A DNA stretch of 64,000 bases from the NCBI GenBank assembly GCA_020137815.1, contig CM035350.1:6471697-6535696 (forward strand), given 5' to 3'. How positions within the stretch are numbered: position 1 is the first letter of the stretch; the number at the start of each line of letters is the position of its first letter. The position numbers were made by a program, and so were the translations under genes. This stretch comes from Hormiphora californensis. Its lineage: Eukaryota > Ctenophora > Tentaculata > Cydippida > Pleurobrachiidae. Positions 1-16,044 of the stretch are shown here, piece by piece. A model generated the notes under the pieces. That model was not told where the DNA came from and made no database searches. It saw only the letters and a list, made by a program, of their open reading frames with translations.

Positions 1-5289
<5,289 letters not shown>

Positions 5290-6645
5290 TTCGACAACTT
5301 TTAAATTTCCCCCTTACTTTTTTTTATTTTAAAAACCCTTTTTTTTAAACTGTTGTCTGTAACAAAAGGCAGTCCTTAAAAAATTGGTCTTTGGGGGGGG
5401 GGGGGGGGGGGAAAAAAAATGCTCCCTTTTTTTGGGGCCCCTTTCCCCCGTGGTAAATCTGGGGGGGGCCCCCGGGGCCGGGGTTAAAACGTTTGGGATG
5501 TTTTCTTTATTTTATATTTTTTGTTTTTTAAATTTTTTTTTTTTTTTTTTTTTTTTAAAAAATTTTTAAAAAAAATTTATTTTTTTTTTTTTTTTCCCTT
5601 TTGGGGGTTTGTTTTGCCCGGGGTTTTTTGGTTTTTGGGGGGGGGGTTTTTGAAAAAGAGAGAAAAAAAGAGGATAAAGGGGGGGCCCGGGGAAAGAAAA
5701 GGAAGAAAAAAAGGAAAAAAAAAAAAAAAGGAAAAAAGGGGTTTTTTCCCCCTTTTTTTAAAAGGTTTGCAAAATTTTTCCACCAAAAAAAGGAAACAAA
5801 AAAAAAAACCCCCCCCCTTTTCCTTTTTTTTTTTCCCCCCTTTTTTTTTTTTTCCCCCTTCCCCCCCCCCCCCCTTTTTTTTTTTTTTTTTCCCCCCTTT
5901 TTTAAAATTTTTTTCCCCCCCCCCCCCTTTCTTCCCCCCCCAAACCTAAAAAAAAATTTTTTTTTTTTTTGGGGCCCTTTTTCCAATTAAAATTTTTAAA
6001 AAAAGGGTTTTACAACCCCAAAATAACCCCTTTAATTTTAAAATTGGTGTTTTTGGGGGGATCCCGGGGAAAGGGCCCCCCCCCTTTTCCAAAAAAAAGT
6101 TAAAAACCCTTTTTGTTTTTGTTTTTGAAAGGGGGGTTGGAGTTAGGGGGCCCCCTTTTTTTTTTTTAAAAAAAAAAAGGGGAAGGGGTAAAATCCAGCC
6201 CAATTTAAACCCCGACATATTTAAAATTTTTTTATTTCCCCTTTTTGGGCCCCTAAAAAACCCCGGCAAAAAGGGCTAAATCCTGGGGGGATTCGTTTTT
6301 CAAAAACCCCCCAAAAAATTTTTTTAAAAATTTTTTTTAACCCCCTTTTTGCCCTCAAAAATTTGCAGGTTTTTAAAAAAATTTTTTTTCCTTTTTCCTT
6401 CCTTTTTAAAAACCCCAAAATTTCGGGAAAATAAATAAAGGGGGGGGAAAAAATAAAAGGGGTTTTTTTTTTTGGGAAATTTTTTTTTTTTTCCCCCCCC
6501 CCTTTCCCCCTGTTGGCCCCTTTTTTGGGGGGGTCCCCCAAAAAAAGGGGGCCCTTTTCCCCAAAAAAAGGGGGAAATTAGAAAAAAGGGGAACCAACCC
6601 CCGGGGGGGGTTTGGGGAGGGGGAAAAAAGGTGGGGTTTTTAACC
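5290..6645. other. Homopolymer-run region, probable low-quality sequence
   Basis: For about 1.35 kb nearly every base belongs to a run of 3-15 identical bases (long blocks of T, C, A and G following each other), unlike any other part of the window. No codon structure, repeat unit or microsatellite period is present; the K/F/P/G-rich open frames on both strands follow from the runs. This pattern is what a failed or noisy read looks like after base calling, so I treat it as an assembly artefact rather than biology. Confidence 0.75.
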
Positions 6646-6939
6646 ACGGTGGTTAAACCACCACCACCACTAATTAGATCCCTAGTTAAAGTCCTTATTC
6701 AGCGTGGTGGTGGTGGTGCAGTACAGGAAGGAGCACTCCCCATATGGGATAATAAGGAAGGGAGACACATCCACCCCCCTCTCTCCAATCAAACATAAGT
6801 TATGAGAGAGAATAATAACACCCCCTATTTGATTGTTTTTGAGGGAGCGTTCAGGACAATATAATTGTGTACGAAGTGTATAATTCACGAGAACCAGATA
6901 GATCACACCCAGATAATCATCCTGTACAATTTGTAGTAT

Positions 6940-7162
6940 TTACAGTGGTGCTCCGTCATATTGGCTGGCGGTATAAGCGTTGCCAACGACGCGGTCTACG
7001 ACGTCTAAAAAGCAGTCCGTTGACATTGTTTGCTGTTTTGTCTTGGACCGCATCGTGGGTGGCACTGTGTAGGCGGCCCACTTTGTTTTGTTCAAACCCT
7101 TATTAGGGAGGGTCGAACAGTCAACAGACAAGCCAATATGACACCATGACGGATCACCACTG
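6940..7162. mobile_element. Candidate MITE with ACAGTGGTG inverted ends
   Basis: ACAGTGGTGCTCCGTCATAT at 6940 and the inverse at 7131-7162 (ending CACCACTGT) form imperfect terminal inverted repeats 223 bp apart, the right one carrying a short internal duplication. No coding frame. The target duplication is not clear. The rest of 6646-7483 holds a triplet-repeat hairpin near 6650-6720 (CCACCACCAC against GTGGTGGTGG) and nothing else I recognise. Confidence 0.5.
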
Positions 7163-7483
7163 TTATAATAATAATATCTAAACTAATTGTATCCTGCCCA
7201 CTGCCCATATCCCCCAGGGACAGCATAGCATAGCTAATACTGCCAATGAGGGATAATCAGAGCAGTTTACTCACACACTCAACCAAAATGAGTTATAAAG
7301 GTAATTTAACTGGAACTCCCCCTCACTTACCCTCGTCCGGCTCATTGCGAGAGTTGGGGCAGCGGTTGCGGAGAAGACAGTTTCCCATTGTCACTGTCCA
7401 TTTTACATTGCTATCTGGGGGTATAAACCGGGTCAATATATTACTGGGGAAACACAATAAAATACACAAGGGGTTTGGGGTAT

Positions 7484-10244
7484 TTAGGATGTGGGAGGAG
7501 GGGGATTCCTAAGGTCCTCCATTATTTGGTCTAAATCTGCAATTGACATTGTCTGTGACCCCCTTGGTTTTGGGACGCCCTGAGTGGCGCTCTCTTTCCA
7601 GCCGATAAAGTAGAGCACATTAAAGGAGAGGGGAAGTGTTCCGTCGGGTTCCGCGTAGAGGGAATTGTAGATGGCAGATGCAGCAGTGAGAACATCTCTA
7701 CGTAGGAAGGGTGCTCCAGATCCCAGACAGCTGTTCTCGCCCATTCCCTGTAGGAAGACGGGGTGTAAAAAGGCTGAGAGGGGGGCATTATATATGGAGC
7801 TGGAGGTGAGCGATTATAATGTACTTATAAACATTATGCATAACTAGCACACCCATCGGGTGCGCCTCAAGCATGGGCTGATGACAAACCCTCTTTACTA
7901 AACCTTAAACGCCAATTTTTACTGTTGCCATGGCAACTGTATCGGTCACCATGAAGACTGAATCGCTAAAATGTACATTCCAAAACAATCAAAAACTCCC
8001 AAAAGTGTGAATAACAGTTTTACAGATTAGGTCACAGCTTTGGCTGTCGCTTAACAACGCACTGAACGAACGGCCAGTCCCAAATTATGATAGAGATATT
8101 ACTGTGATTTGTGGGGATTGCGTCCTCAGGAGAACTCGACAGGGCAATGAAATTTTCCTGGAGTACTGTACAATAACAAACACGAGTGTATTAGAAAACA
8201 ATTGTTTCACTACCAGTGGCCTGGTAGATCATCAGTTCCGCTAATAGAGATATTATACTGATGTAATTATACATACTGATGTATTATGCAATCATCTAAC
8301 GGATAGAAGCGATAGAAGAAATATCTACAAGCATAAAGATATTGTAACCCCGGCCCTAAATTTACAAAATATGCTGATGAGTGACATCCGAATCACGCCT
8401 ATCTATCTATCTCTATCACTCTCAAGGCATAATCTCCTCAGATTAAGAACCTTCCGAGTGGGGCCACAATGTTACAAACTCCTCTCTTTCTCTCTCTTGG
8501 GCCACAGATCACAAAACGAGAATAAAATACCATTATAAGTACGTTATGTGGTCATGACACATTAGACACACTAAGGTTTCGGGTTACAATACAGAGATAA
8601 ACAAACCGATAAAATATTATATTGCAAAACATGGCATGCTGCTGGGATTGTGGTATAAAATGGGGTTGGGGGAGGGGGAGGGGTTGCAGCAGGTGTTCAA
8701 CCTATAAATGGCTAACGTTCAACACACCATCACACAAAAATTTCGAGAGAGAAATAATAGTGTTGAGCAACAAAAGGGGCTCGCCGCAAGAAGTACACAT
8801 TTTACACTGATGACCTAAAAACAACTTATATATGCAGACTTATATATATGTAGATAACTGCAGTATCTATAATAGAACTGAACAAGGGTCAAGGGTGTTT
8901 CACAAAATTATCAAGCCACCACTTCATTAGTATTCAATCATTGTGGAACACCCTGTATACCTTGAGATCTTCCATTATGTAGTACATATCAGGGTATCCA
9001 GTAGTAACCAGGTCACTATCCAGGGTTATCATACAAAACTTGGCAGCATGAAGCAGAGATCCGAGGTCTTGGGCAGTTACGAAGGGCGAGATGTGCGGCG
9101 ATATACCTCCTGTAGTGGAGAGAGGAAATGAGATATAGAGGAATGGATAGAGAGAAATGGAGAGAAGGGGAGCTGGAGGATAGAAATGGGGAGTTTAGGG
9201 GAGAAGAGGAATGGGTAGAGAGGAATGGAGAGAAGGGGAGAAAAGGAATTGATAGAGAGGAATGGAAAGAAGTAAGATGGATACTACTTACCGCCCCGCG
9301 GGCCAGCCAAGCGTGCTCAACAACCAGATTCGGGTATTCTTTAATAGACAGAGCGAGACATGGCTCAGACAAGTTATAAGAAAAAACGAGAAAATAAAAT
9401 CACTCCCCCTTCACGCGTAAACCTCTCTATAGTCTACACCATATAATAATGTCTCAACTCACTACCTAATGTCTATACAGTCGGACCCCGATTTAGTGAC
9501 ACCCCGATTTAGTGGCAGGATTTTTTTCCCCCGATATAGGAAATTAACATTATTTGACCCCGATTTAGTGGCACCCCGATTTAGTGGCAGGATTTTTCCC
9601 CCCGAGGATGCCACTAAATCGGGGTCCGACTGTACATCTGCATCATATCTATACCTGTTCGTTCCAATTCGGCCTGTTGAAGACTAACTCTCAGTTGATA
9701 TATGGTGTCTGTAGAAAACATTGATCCAATAAACACACCGTCAGGACTCAATACTCTATTCACCTGCAACGAAATAGTTTCAAGAAACCTCCACAAAAAA
9801 ACAACTATGTATATTACTGCAGAAACAATTGATTAATCTGAGTGAGTTGAGCAGACAAGAATATACAACAATATGTCAGTGACACACCGCAAGCTTGGGG
9901 ATTTATTTATAGACCAGTATCAAGATCTATATTGCGTTCTGGTAGATCTTGACAATCTCAAAATATTGACGTCTATAATCTACCCAGATCAAAATTGTTG
10001 GGTTTACTAGTTAGATTATTAATCTATTAGATTATTAATCTAACTAGTAAACCCAAAACATATCACAACAAAATAATATTGATAAATATACATAGCCACT
10101 CTCTCTAACTACCTCTTTAAAAAGTCCCGGTAGATCGTTAACCCAGTGCAACCACAGATTAGAAACCACCATATCCTGGGAGTTATCTGGGAACTCTCTC
10201 AGTAGGGAATCCTGTTGCAGGAGAACCTGCTCTGTTGTAACGCC
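7484..10244 (-). CDS. NDUFAF5: NDUFAF5, complex I assembly factor (arginine hydroxylase), C-terminal two thirds
   Basis: NDUFAF5 is a mitochondrial methyltransferase-fold protein that hydroxylates an arginine of NDUFS7 during complex I assembly. Four exons on the minus strand, 10113-10244, 9655-9763, 8961-9109 and 7484-7747, join in phase to 217 codons plus stop. Diagnostic stretches in order: [63 protein letters not shown], and the end LYFIGWKES. All correspond to the human protein in order. The 5' exons with the mitochondrial targeting sequence and the SAM-site motif LDLGCGRG were not found between 10245 and 12100, so the gene is incomplete here or its first exons are misplaced. A CAGTCGG MITE lies in one intron. 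Confidence 0.87.
7842..8105. repeat. Dispersed repeat, copy 1 (in NDUFAF5 intron)
   Basis: Begins ACTAGCACACCCATCGGGTG and contains GTTGCCATGGCAACT and GTCGCTTA segments; the same blocks in the same order recur at 35986-36160 and 36603-36675, where extra sequence separates them. No coding capacity; an old non-autonomous element is the simplest reading. Confidence 0.6.
9478..9632. mobile_element. CAGTCGG MITE, copy 1
   Basis: 155-bp element with inverted ends CAGTCGGACCCCGATTTA / TAAATCGGGGTCCGACTG flanked by TA on each side. The interior repeats GATTTAGTGGCA and CCCCGAT motifs. A TA duplication and CAG termini fit the Tc1/mariner/pogo group. Lies in an NDUFAF5 intron. Confidence 0.85.
9998..10056. 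repeat. Perfect 59-bp palindrome
   Basis: Arms of 29 bp around a single T (10027), containing TTAGATTATTAATCTA twice; it would form a hairpin as RNA or a cruciform as DNA. Located in an NDUFAF5 intron. Confidence 0.9.
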
Positions 10245-10556
10245 CTGCAGGAGGGTGTGGGATATTATCAGGGGGGTGTTGTGTGGTTTAACTTTCTAAT
10301 ACGTTAAAACCGCTCCCTAAATATTAATTATAAGGTAGGTGATTGGGCTACTAAAACTACATACCACCATGATACATGTGTGCCTGGTGTGGCTCTCCTC
10401 CCTCTCTGTACCCACTCTCAAGTAGTCCCAATGTTAGTTGCTATGGTTACCAAGGTGTCACACAACACATAACATCCCTAATAATGTCCCTTTCTAAAAG
10501 TAACACTACCAAAATATAGAATAAGAATCGGTTGACTGTTTATTAGCCGCACAATC

Positions 10557-10699
10557 AGTGAGGAAGTTTTGTTTTCTCCTCCCGGCTGGACAAAATGAGT
10601 AGACGGGTTTTATTGTAGAAAAACAATAATACCCGTCTGGCGTCTACTCATTTTGCAAAATTTTGTCCAGTCGGAAGGAGAAAACAAAACTTCTTCACT
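10557..10699. mobile_element. 143-bp palindromic MITE
   Basis: Ends AGTGAGGAAGTTTTG and CAAAACTTCTTCACT; the arms match over about 55 bp with few mismatches (GGACAAAATGAGTAGACG and its inverse) around a short loop. No coding potential. Lies upstream of the first visible NDUFAF5 exon. Confidence 0.75.
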
Positions 10700-11000
10700 A
10701 CCAAAATAAGTATCAAGTTTGCAAATAAAGGTCAGACTGTTGACACACGCCCGTTACAGATAGTTAAACACACAACTGTAACATTAGACACGTGAGAGTA
10801 ACACTGCATGCACGTGCCCGGTATGAGACTTGCAGCACTGTTATAAATGTGTGTGCGTGTTCATTAACTTGTAGATCCCGATATAACTCACAATCACATT
10901 CTCTGATCAGAAATTGTGCCACCATCTTAATTATGAGTTATTACATTTTGTGTGTGTGTGTGAGTGTTTTCCATATTATGAAAATTCACGGCATGAGGAT

Positions 11001-11035
<35 letters not shown>

Positions 11036-11162
11036 GAATTGCTACAAGCTATCTTGTAACATGGTACATGCAATAGTACGAGGGAGGGTGTTACACACTA
11101 CTTGTAATACTTCACATAGTCTATGTTACAAATGTCTACTGAAATATATATTGAGGGCGATG

Positions 11163-11164
11163 AC

Positions 11165-11248
<84 letters not shown>

Positions 11249-11250
11249 TT
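11163..11250. repeat. (GA)n microsatellite
   Basis: About 85 bp of GA. The surrounding 10700-11784 stretch has a short CT tract (11006-11031) and no gene I can support. Confidence 0.95.
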
Positions 11251-11784
11251 ATAAAGTGCTGTAAGTTGTAACATAGCTCAACTAGGCAGATGTGTGTGTG
11301 TCCTTTACTATAGTCAGTGGGGACAGAGAAGGAAGAGAAAACGTAATCTGAGGGAGAGAAAATAAAAAGAGAGAGATCAGAGAGAGATAGGGATGCTAGG
11401 TGTTATAGACTGTAGCAGATGTCTGTTGCAATATAAGAAAGCAGCCAGCAAGGCAATTGAGATGAGACACGCGAGAGAGACACACATGTTATGAGGCGTC
11501 AAGAATGAATGTCAGATAATATGAGATAGAGAAAGCGAGCGTGCGTAACCGAAGAAGGGAACACCATAACAGCATAAGGAAGGGGTGTCATATAAATAAC
11601 ATGTGACACTTGAAATTCTAGTCTAACAAATATCAATCCCACGGACAGCTTCAAAACAAAAAACAAAAATACCCTCAGAGATTGAGATGTCACTTCTAGT
11701 CTAGAGGTTCCACAGTTTTTCCTTTTAAAACTACTTAAAATGATATTGCTTGCTATGAAGTTGTCAGATTTAAACCATAATATG

Positions 11785-11925
11785 GTCCAGACTCTAATGG
11801 GAAGAGAAACACATAGGTGAACGCCTTGACATATAATTCAAAATTGAGCCACCATTTGCACTGCCGAAGCAGTAATACCATTTCATGGGGGTGAATCAAT
11901 CGACTCATTATCAACCGAGCATATA
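11785..11925 (-). pseudogene. Decayed copy of exon 1 of the small membrane protein gene
   Basis: Aligns with 13540-13664 and its 5' flank: shared GTGAACGCCTTGACATA, TTGAGCCACCA and TTTCATGGG blocks in the same order, and the downstream flank (GAGAAAGGATCAAAAGCGAT against GAGGAAGGAGCAAACAGATT) also matches. It carries an insertion and many substitutions, lacks the start region and has no second exon. The copy and its source flank MNAT1. Confidence 0.7.
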
Positions 11926-12317
11926 TAAGGATTTAAACTTGAGAAAGGATCAAAAGCGATAAAAGGTAAAACGAAACTTGATGGTACTGAGAAATATATA
12001 AAACGGCGATAGAGTGTGAGATAGAGAGAAAACTATGAAGTTTCTATAAAATTGTCAAATTCTAAAGCATGCTGATGGTTACGCAACAACCATCCCTGGA
12101 CCCTGATCCCGTCACCCATATTTCCCCCCTTATAATATAGGCCCCATCACCCTCATAACATCACAGGGTAAACCACAACATGGGGGGGGGGGATTACCAC
12201 ATCCATCTCTCACCTCAGGGGGTATACGGGGGACGTCAAGGCACCCCTGGGCTGTATCACACTCTATGACGTGGCTGGTCACGTGGGAATTAACATGTTT
12301 ATACATGTGTCCCTTAC
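11926..12317. other. No recognisable gene
   Basis: I looked here for the missing C-terminal exons of MNAT1 and the 5' exons of NDUFAF5 and found neither. A poly-G run lies at 12182-12191. Confidence 0.5.
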
Positions 12318-12981
12318 CACAACCAAGGATCTCGAATCCTCCTCCGATCGTGGGGAGGGGGAAGTCTCTTTCTCGTATTTTCCAAGGGGAATAGTATCTG
12401 ATCGAGCAACTTTTTCCGTCGTTCCTCCCTCTCCATCTCCTCCGCCATGTCACTAACTCTTTCTCGTGGGCTCGCCTCTCTTCAGCCTCCTTTGCCTCAG
12501 CTAGCCTCTTCTCCTTGAGATAGGCCTCCTGTTTGTTTTGGGCGACCCTATTTTTCTGAATGCTCTTGAAATTCTCCTTTCTGTAAATGTCAATGCGAGT
12601 CTTTGTTTCCTCTAGATCGATATTGTTTGTCAAATTAAAAATGATATCCTCAAGCTCCTCTAAGTAGTCATTGTACTCTCGTAACGTTTCAAAATCACTC
12701 TCGACCTTATTATAGTCTTTCAGAACCCGCTTCCTGATATCAACCTCCCTCTCCACCGTGTAATCCTCGAATCTCTTCTGTCTGAAGCCGCTCTTTTTCA
12801 GGGGCATTTTGCAGGTTGAACAGGGTGCACTACCCCTGATATAGAGGTGTTCAACACACTTCTCACATAGTTCATGGCCACACTCGTTAACTAACAGCCG
12901 CTGGGCCTTGTTCTGGTGGTTGCTAGTCCTACACCTGGGACACACCTCCTCTAGGATGGTGACGTGGGAAGTATTCGTCAT
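12318..12981 (-). CDS. MNAT1: MNAT1/MAT1, CDK-activating kinase assembly factor, frameshifted and truncated
   Basis: MAT1 stabilises the CDK7-cyclin H kinase and anchors it to TFIIH. The frame opens at 12981 with a C3HC4 RING finger (CPRC at residues 14-17, HELCEKC, then CSTCKMPL), followed by FRQKRFEDYTVEREVDIRKR and a long charged helix, as in MAT1. Near 12455 the reading frame is lost: the continuation of the helix, SDMAEEMEREERRKKLLDQ, is in another frame, as if one base were missing after the codons for HEKE. A plausible donor (GTAAGG) follows at 12317. The conserved C-terminal part of MAT1 was not found downstream. The first ~175 codons are one exon, unlike the neighbours. A broken gene, retrocopy or sequence error are all possible. 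Confidence 0.75.
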
Positions 12982-13000
12982 GACGTCATCATTCTAAACA

Positions 13001-13002
13001 GA

Positions 13003-13079
<77 letters not shown>

Positions 13080-13085
13080 GGAGAG
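13001..13085. repeat. (GA)n microsatellite at the MNAT1 start
   Basis: GA tract only about 20 bp upstream of the MNAT1 ATG, between MNAT1 and the next minus-strand gene. Confidence 0.95.
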
Positions 13086-13194
13086 TGGGGAATGTGCAAC
13101 GTTAGAGATTAGAGATAGCTCATTTCTATAAATAGCATAAAACTTTACACAACACTCAACAACATCATGATAATAGCACACGTATGTACGCCTT

Positions 13195-13664
13195 TCACTT
13201 TAATGAACCATACGCCTGATCTTCTAGCGATTTACTCAAATCAGATCTCTGTTCTTCAAGTGTGCTGGCATATGCAGATACGAATTGTCCAGCTGCACCC
13301 CTGTTACTCGATATCCCTCCCCCGAGTTGTGACCTGCCTCCTGCTCCAACCTGCATTCCTTTTGCTCCCTTCAATATCTCGTCCAGGTACGAATCATCAC
13401 TCCTGGTGAAAAGACACAAGTTACACAGCTATCAATATAGTTAATAATCATAATGATTAATGATAATAAAATGGGTGGAAATTGAAACTATGCAGATGGT
13501 AACACAGCACTTTAAACAGACATGTCTGGTAACACTAACTTGATTTTGTTTAGTTCAATTTCCTGATAGACGGCCCAGGCTCCGACTGGAAGAAAACACA
13601 GAGTGAACGCCTTGACATACTCAAACTTGAGCCACCACTTCATGGGAGCGAATCTGGTCATCAT
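13195..13664 (-). CDS. Small single-pass membrane protein, unknown
   Basis: Two exons, 13540-13664 and 13195-13402, join in phase (donor GTTAGT, acceptor ACCAG) to a 110-residue protein. Residues 8-30 give one hydrophobic helix after a basic start (KWWLKFEYVKAFTLCFLPVG, then AWAVYQ). The rest is a soluble tail with a Gly-rich patch (VGAGGRSQLGGGISS) and a charged end (LEEQRSDLSKSLEDQ). It looks like a small organelle membrane protein; I do not recognise the family. Two adjacent ATG codons could start it. A degenerate copy of exon 1 at 11785-11925, diverged but alignable, supports exon 1 as a real unit. It lies between MNAT1 and SNAPC1 on the same strand. Confidence 0.6.
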
Positions 13665-13821
13665 TAGCCTCGCACCTTATAAGGAATTAAAACTTGAGGA
13701 AGGAGCAAACAGATTAAACGATAATATAAGCGAAACTCGATAAGAAAATAAATTACAACAGCGATAGCAGATAGAGCTGGTGAGACAGAAGGCAAATTGA
13801 GCTGAGATTAAGAGAGATCGT

Positions 13822-14816
13822 TCATGTTAAACTAGATAACTCTGGAAGTGTCTCGTTCTCGCCGCGTTTCTTCCTCTCGAGAGGTGCCCGTGTGTCTATG
13901 GGAGGCCGGGCGACATTATCCCTCAACCTCTTCCTCCTTAGTCGCGTCTCCTCGTCATGTGTCTCGACCGTGGTGTCCTGTACATAGCTCGCCTCAAGGT
14001 CCTTAATCACCACATCCAGATTAGTTTTCACATAGTCCATGCGGGTATGGGTATCTGATTTGGCAGCACTATATTCAAGGGACAGGGATGTTAGTTTCTC
14101 TATCACTGAACCGTCACTGAAGAGTTCGTTTACTGCTGTAGGGTTAGGATCTTGTGTCGGCTCTTTTGTAGCACTCAAAAACCTGTGGAACAATATGTAG
14201 AAATTAGTTGAATTCAATAAAAATGGAAATTCAGTGAAAGGAAAAGGCCATGGTTTTCAACAAACCTTTCTATGGGAATCTGTTTGCTGCTCCAAATGAG
14301 GTTATCGTGAGCCGGGACTATCTCAAACGCATTAACGGTCATCAACTTGTTAAACAGATAAACCACATCTTGTTCCTGTGACAGGTTTTAATTTGAGATA
14401 ACCGGTAAAGATAAAAGGCAACGAAATAGGAAAGAGGAGGCCGCCAATAGAGAAAGCTACTAGTGAGGGACACCACTGACCTGTCTATCACAGTGGGCCT
14501 GCACCAAGGCACGGAGGTTCAGCATCTCGGTTGTTGTGATGGGAATATTTACCCTCAACCAGTTTGTGTTGGGCTGGGTAACGAAGAAAGCATAAAGTAG
14601 AAATATGGCTCCTTTTCCGAGTAACACCCCTCGATCGATACCCCGGACAATATATTCCAGAATTTCTCTGATGTAGTGCCGCTGCTCCCGTGATATTGGC
14701 GAACAGTAGTAAATACAAGACATGTTCTTTTTGCGCCACAAATCATGGAAGTCTGATAAGGTCTGTTCCGTCTGAGAGAAGTCTTTTATAAATAATGCAA
14801 TGTCGTTTTCTGCCAT
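13822..14816 (-). CDS. SNAPC1: SNAPC1-like subunit of the snRNA-activating protein complex
   Basis: SNAPC1 (SNAP43) is part of the complex that binds the proximal sequence element of snRNA genes and recruits RNA polymerase II or III. Three exons, 14481-14816, 14266-14375 and 13822-14182, join in phase to 268 residues. The first exon gives the typical N-terminal helices (DFSQTEQTLSDFHDLWRKK, GKGAIFLLYAFFVTQPN, LRALVQAHCDR), the second NKLMTVNAFEIVPAHDN. The third is a charged tail ending with a lysine/arginine-rich patch (RLRRKRLRD, LERKKRGE). Human SNAPC1 is longer (368 residues) and differs mainly in that tail. The identification rests on the N-terminal pattern, not on a search. Confidence 0.7.
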
Positions 14817-15198
14817 TATTGAGCTTATAATACGACTGAAGAGTCCTTGAAGATTAGTTTCTTCCCAGGCTTATTTATATGTCTGGTTCCCGTCTGGAAC
14901 AACACTGGAACTACACGATTCACGAAGGCGTGAAGTTTCAACGTCAATTTCAAGGACTCCACACTTCAGAACGTATCTCTTAGTGACTTTTATCTCTGAT
15001 AAACGCGTATTTCAAGCAATAAGTGGTCAAATTCGGATAGCTGATTCTATCTTACTATCTAAAACACGGAAAAACGCTACAAATTAGCCAGAGTTTCGAT
15101 TTGAGGACATTTTTTTTGTGTAAAAAAATTAATTTTGATTTTCCGAATTAAGTAAAAGAAATCGGAAAACGTCGATGCAAATATCTTATTGTAACGTA

Positions 15199-15329
15199 AC
15201 GCGCTTAAAGTGCGTTTCAAACGACTTGACCTGAGATTCCTGGAAATTCAGGATTTCCCCTTTGTAAATACACGCGCAATGCGCCAAATTCCAAGAATTA
15301 CGGGTCAAGTCGCTTGAAACGGACTTTAC
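15199..15329. mobile_element. Short inverted-repeat element
   Basis: AAGTGCGTTTCAAACGACTT near 15210 pairs with the inverse near 15304-15328 (CAAGTCGCTTGAAACGGACTT); the interior holds a second small palindrome (TTCCTGGAAATTCAGG). About 130 bp, MITE-like, boundaries uncertain. Confidence 0.5.
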
Positions 15330-15398
15330 AATTGGCATAAAACACTGCATTGTAACGCGCATTTGAATAGAAAGTGTGCATGCGTCGCGATCCGCCCG

Positions 15399-15768
15399 AT
15401 AAGGAACCATAATAAAGTTCAAGAGCCTCCAAGAGCGCACCAGGTCCAAGAGCACACCAGGACCAGGAGAGCACTCCATCCAGAAGAGACCGCGCGCAAG
15501 GGATACCACGCGCAGAAGAGACCGCACGCGCAAATACAACGCCGCGCTGGTCTCTTCTGCGCGTGGTGTCCCCTGCGCGTGGTATCTTCTGGATGGGGAG
15601 CTCTCTTTGATGTGGTGCGCTCTTGGAGTGGTCTCTTCTGGATGTGGTACGCTCTTGGTTGTGGTCTCTTTTGGATGTGGTGCGCTCTCAGGTGTGGTCT
15701 CTCTTCGATGGGGTGCGCTCTTGGGTGCTCTTGGAGGCTCTTGAACTTTATTATGGTTCCTTATCGAG
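15399..15768. mobile_element. Fold-back element with tandem internal repeats
   Basis: The outer ~39 bp (GATAAGGAACCATAATAAAG...) are perfectly inverted at the other end (CTTTATTATGGTTCCTTATC). The inside is a set of diverged GGTCTCTTCTGGATGTGGTG units, in one orientation on the left and the opposite on the right, so the arms pair but with unequal numbers of units (about 140 against 225 bp). Confidence 0.75.
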
Positions 15769-16044
15769 TTGTCCGTTCCGAGTCGAGAATTTTAAGACTG
15801 AAAAGCCGACGCACTGCCAGATATCGAAGTGTCTCCTGCTACGGGTAATGGTGTCTTATGATGTGCCGTGCGGTAGGCTGCATCATGCGTGTGTTATATG
15901 ACGTGGTAAGCCTACGTGAGGGACTTTTTTACGGATCGCCGTTTAATTGTTGAGCTGCTGGCATTGACAAAATGTTGTTTTATGAACAAAAATAATTAGT
16001 TTTGTTGTTTTGATATCCAATACGACCCACCATATTGTTGTAGC

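Larger units (their letters stand above)
14817..16044. other. Divergent intergenic region SNAPC1/MAGUK with two inverted-repeat units
   Basis: SNAPC1 and the MAGUK are transcribed away from each other across 1.2 kb. Besides the two palindromic units listed separately I see no coding frame; the Cys/Trp-rich frames around 15400-15850 follow from the fold-back's own tandem repeat. Confidence 0.6.

Noticed and set aside
5384-6798. Nested K/F/P/G-rich ORFs
   Set aside because: They lie in homopolymer noise and have no codon structure.
10377-10450. Possible NDUFAF5 upstream exon containing DYLR
   Set aside because: Only four residues match, an upstream stop is in frame, and no acceptor fits.
12130-12317. 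Continuation of the MNAT1 frame to a stop at 12130
   Set aside because: After the frameshift the frame has no MAT1 character, and a good donor lies at 12317.
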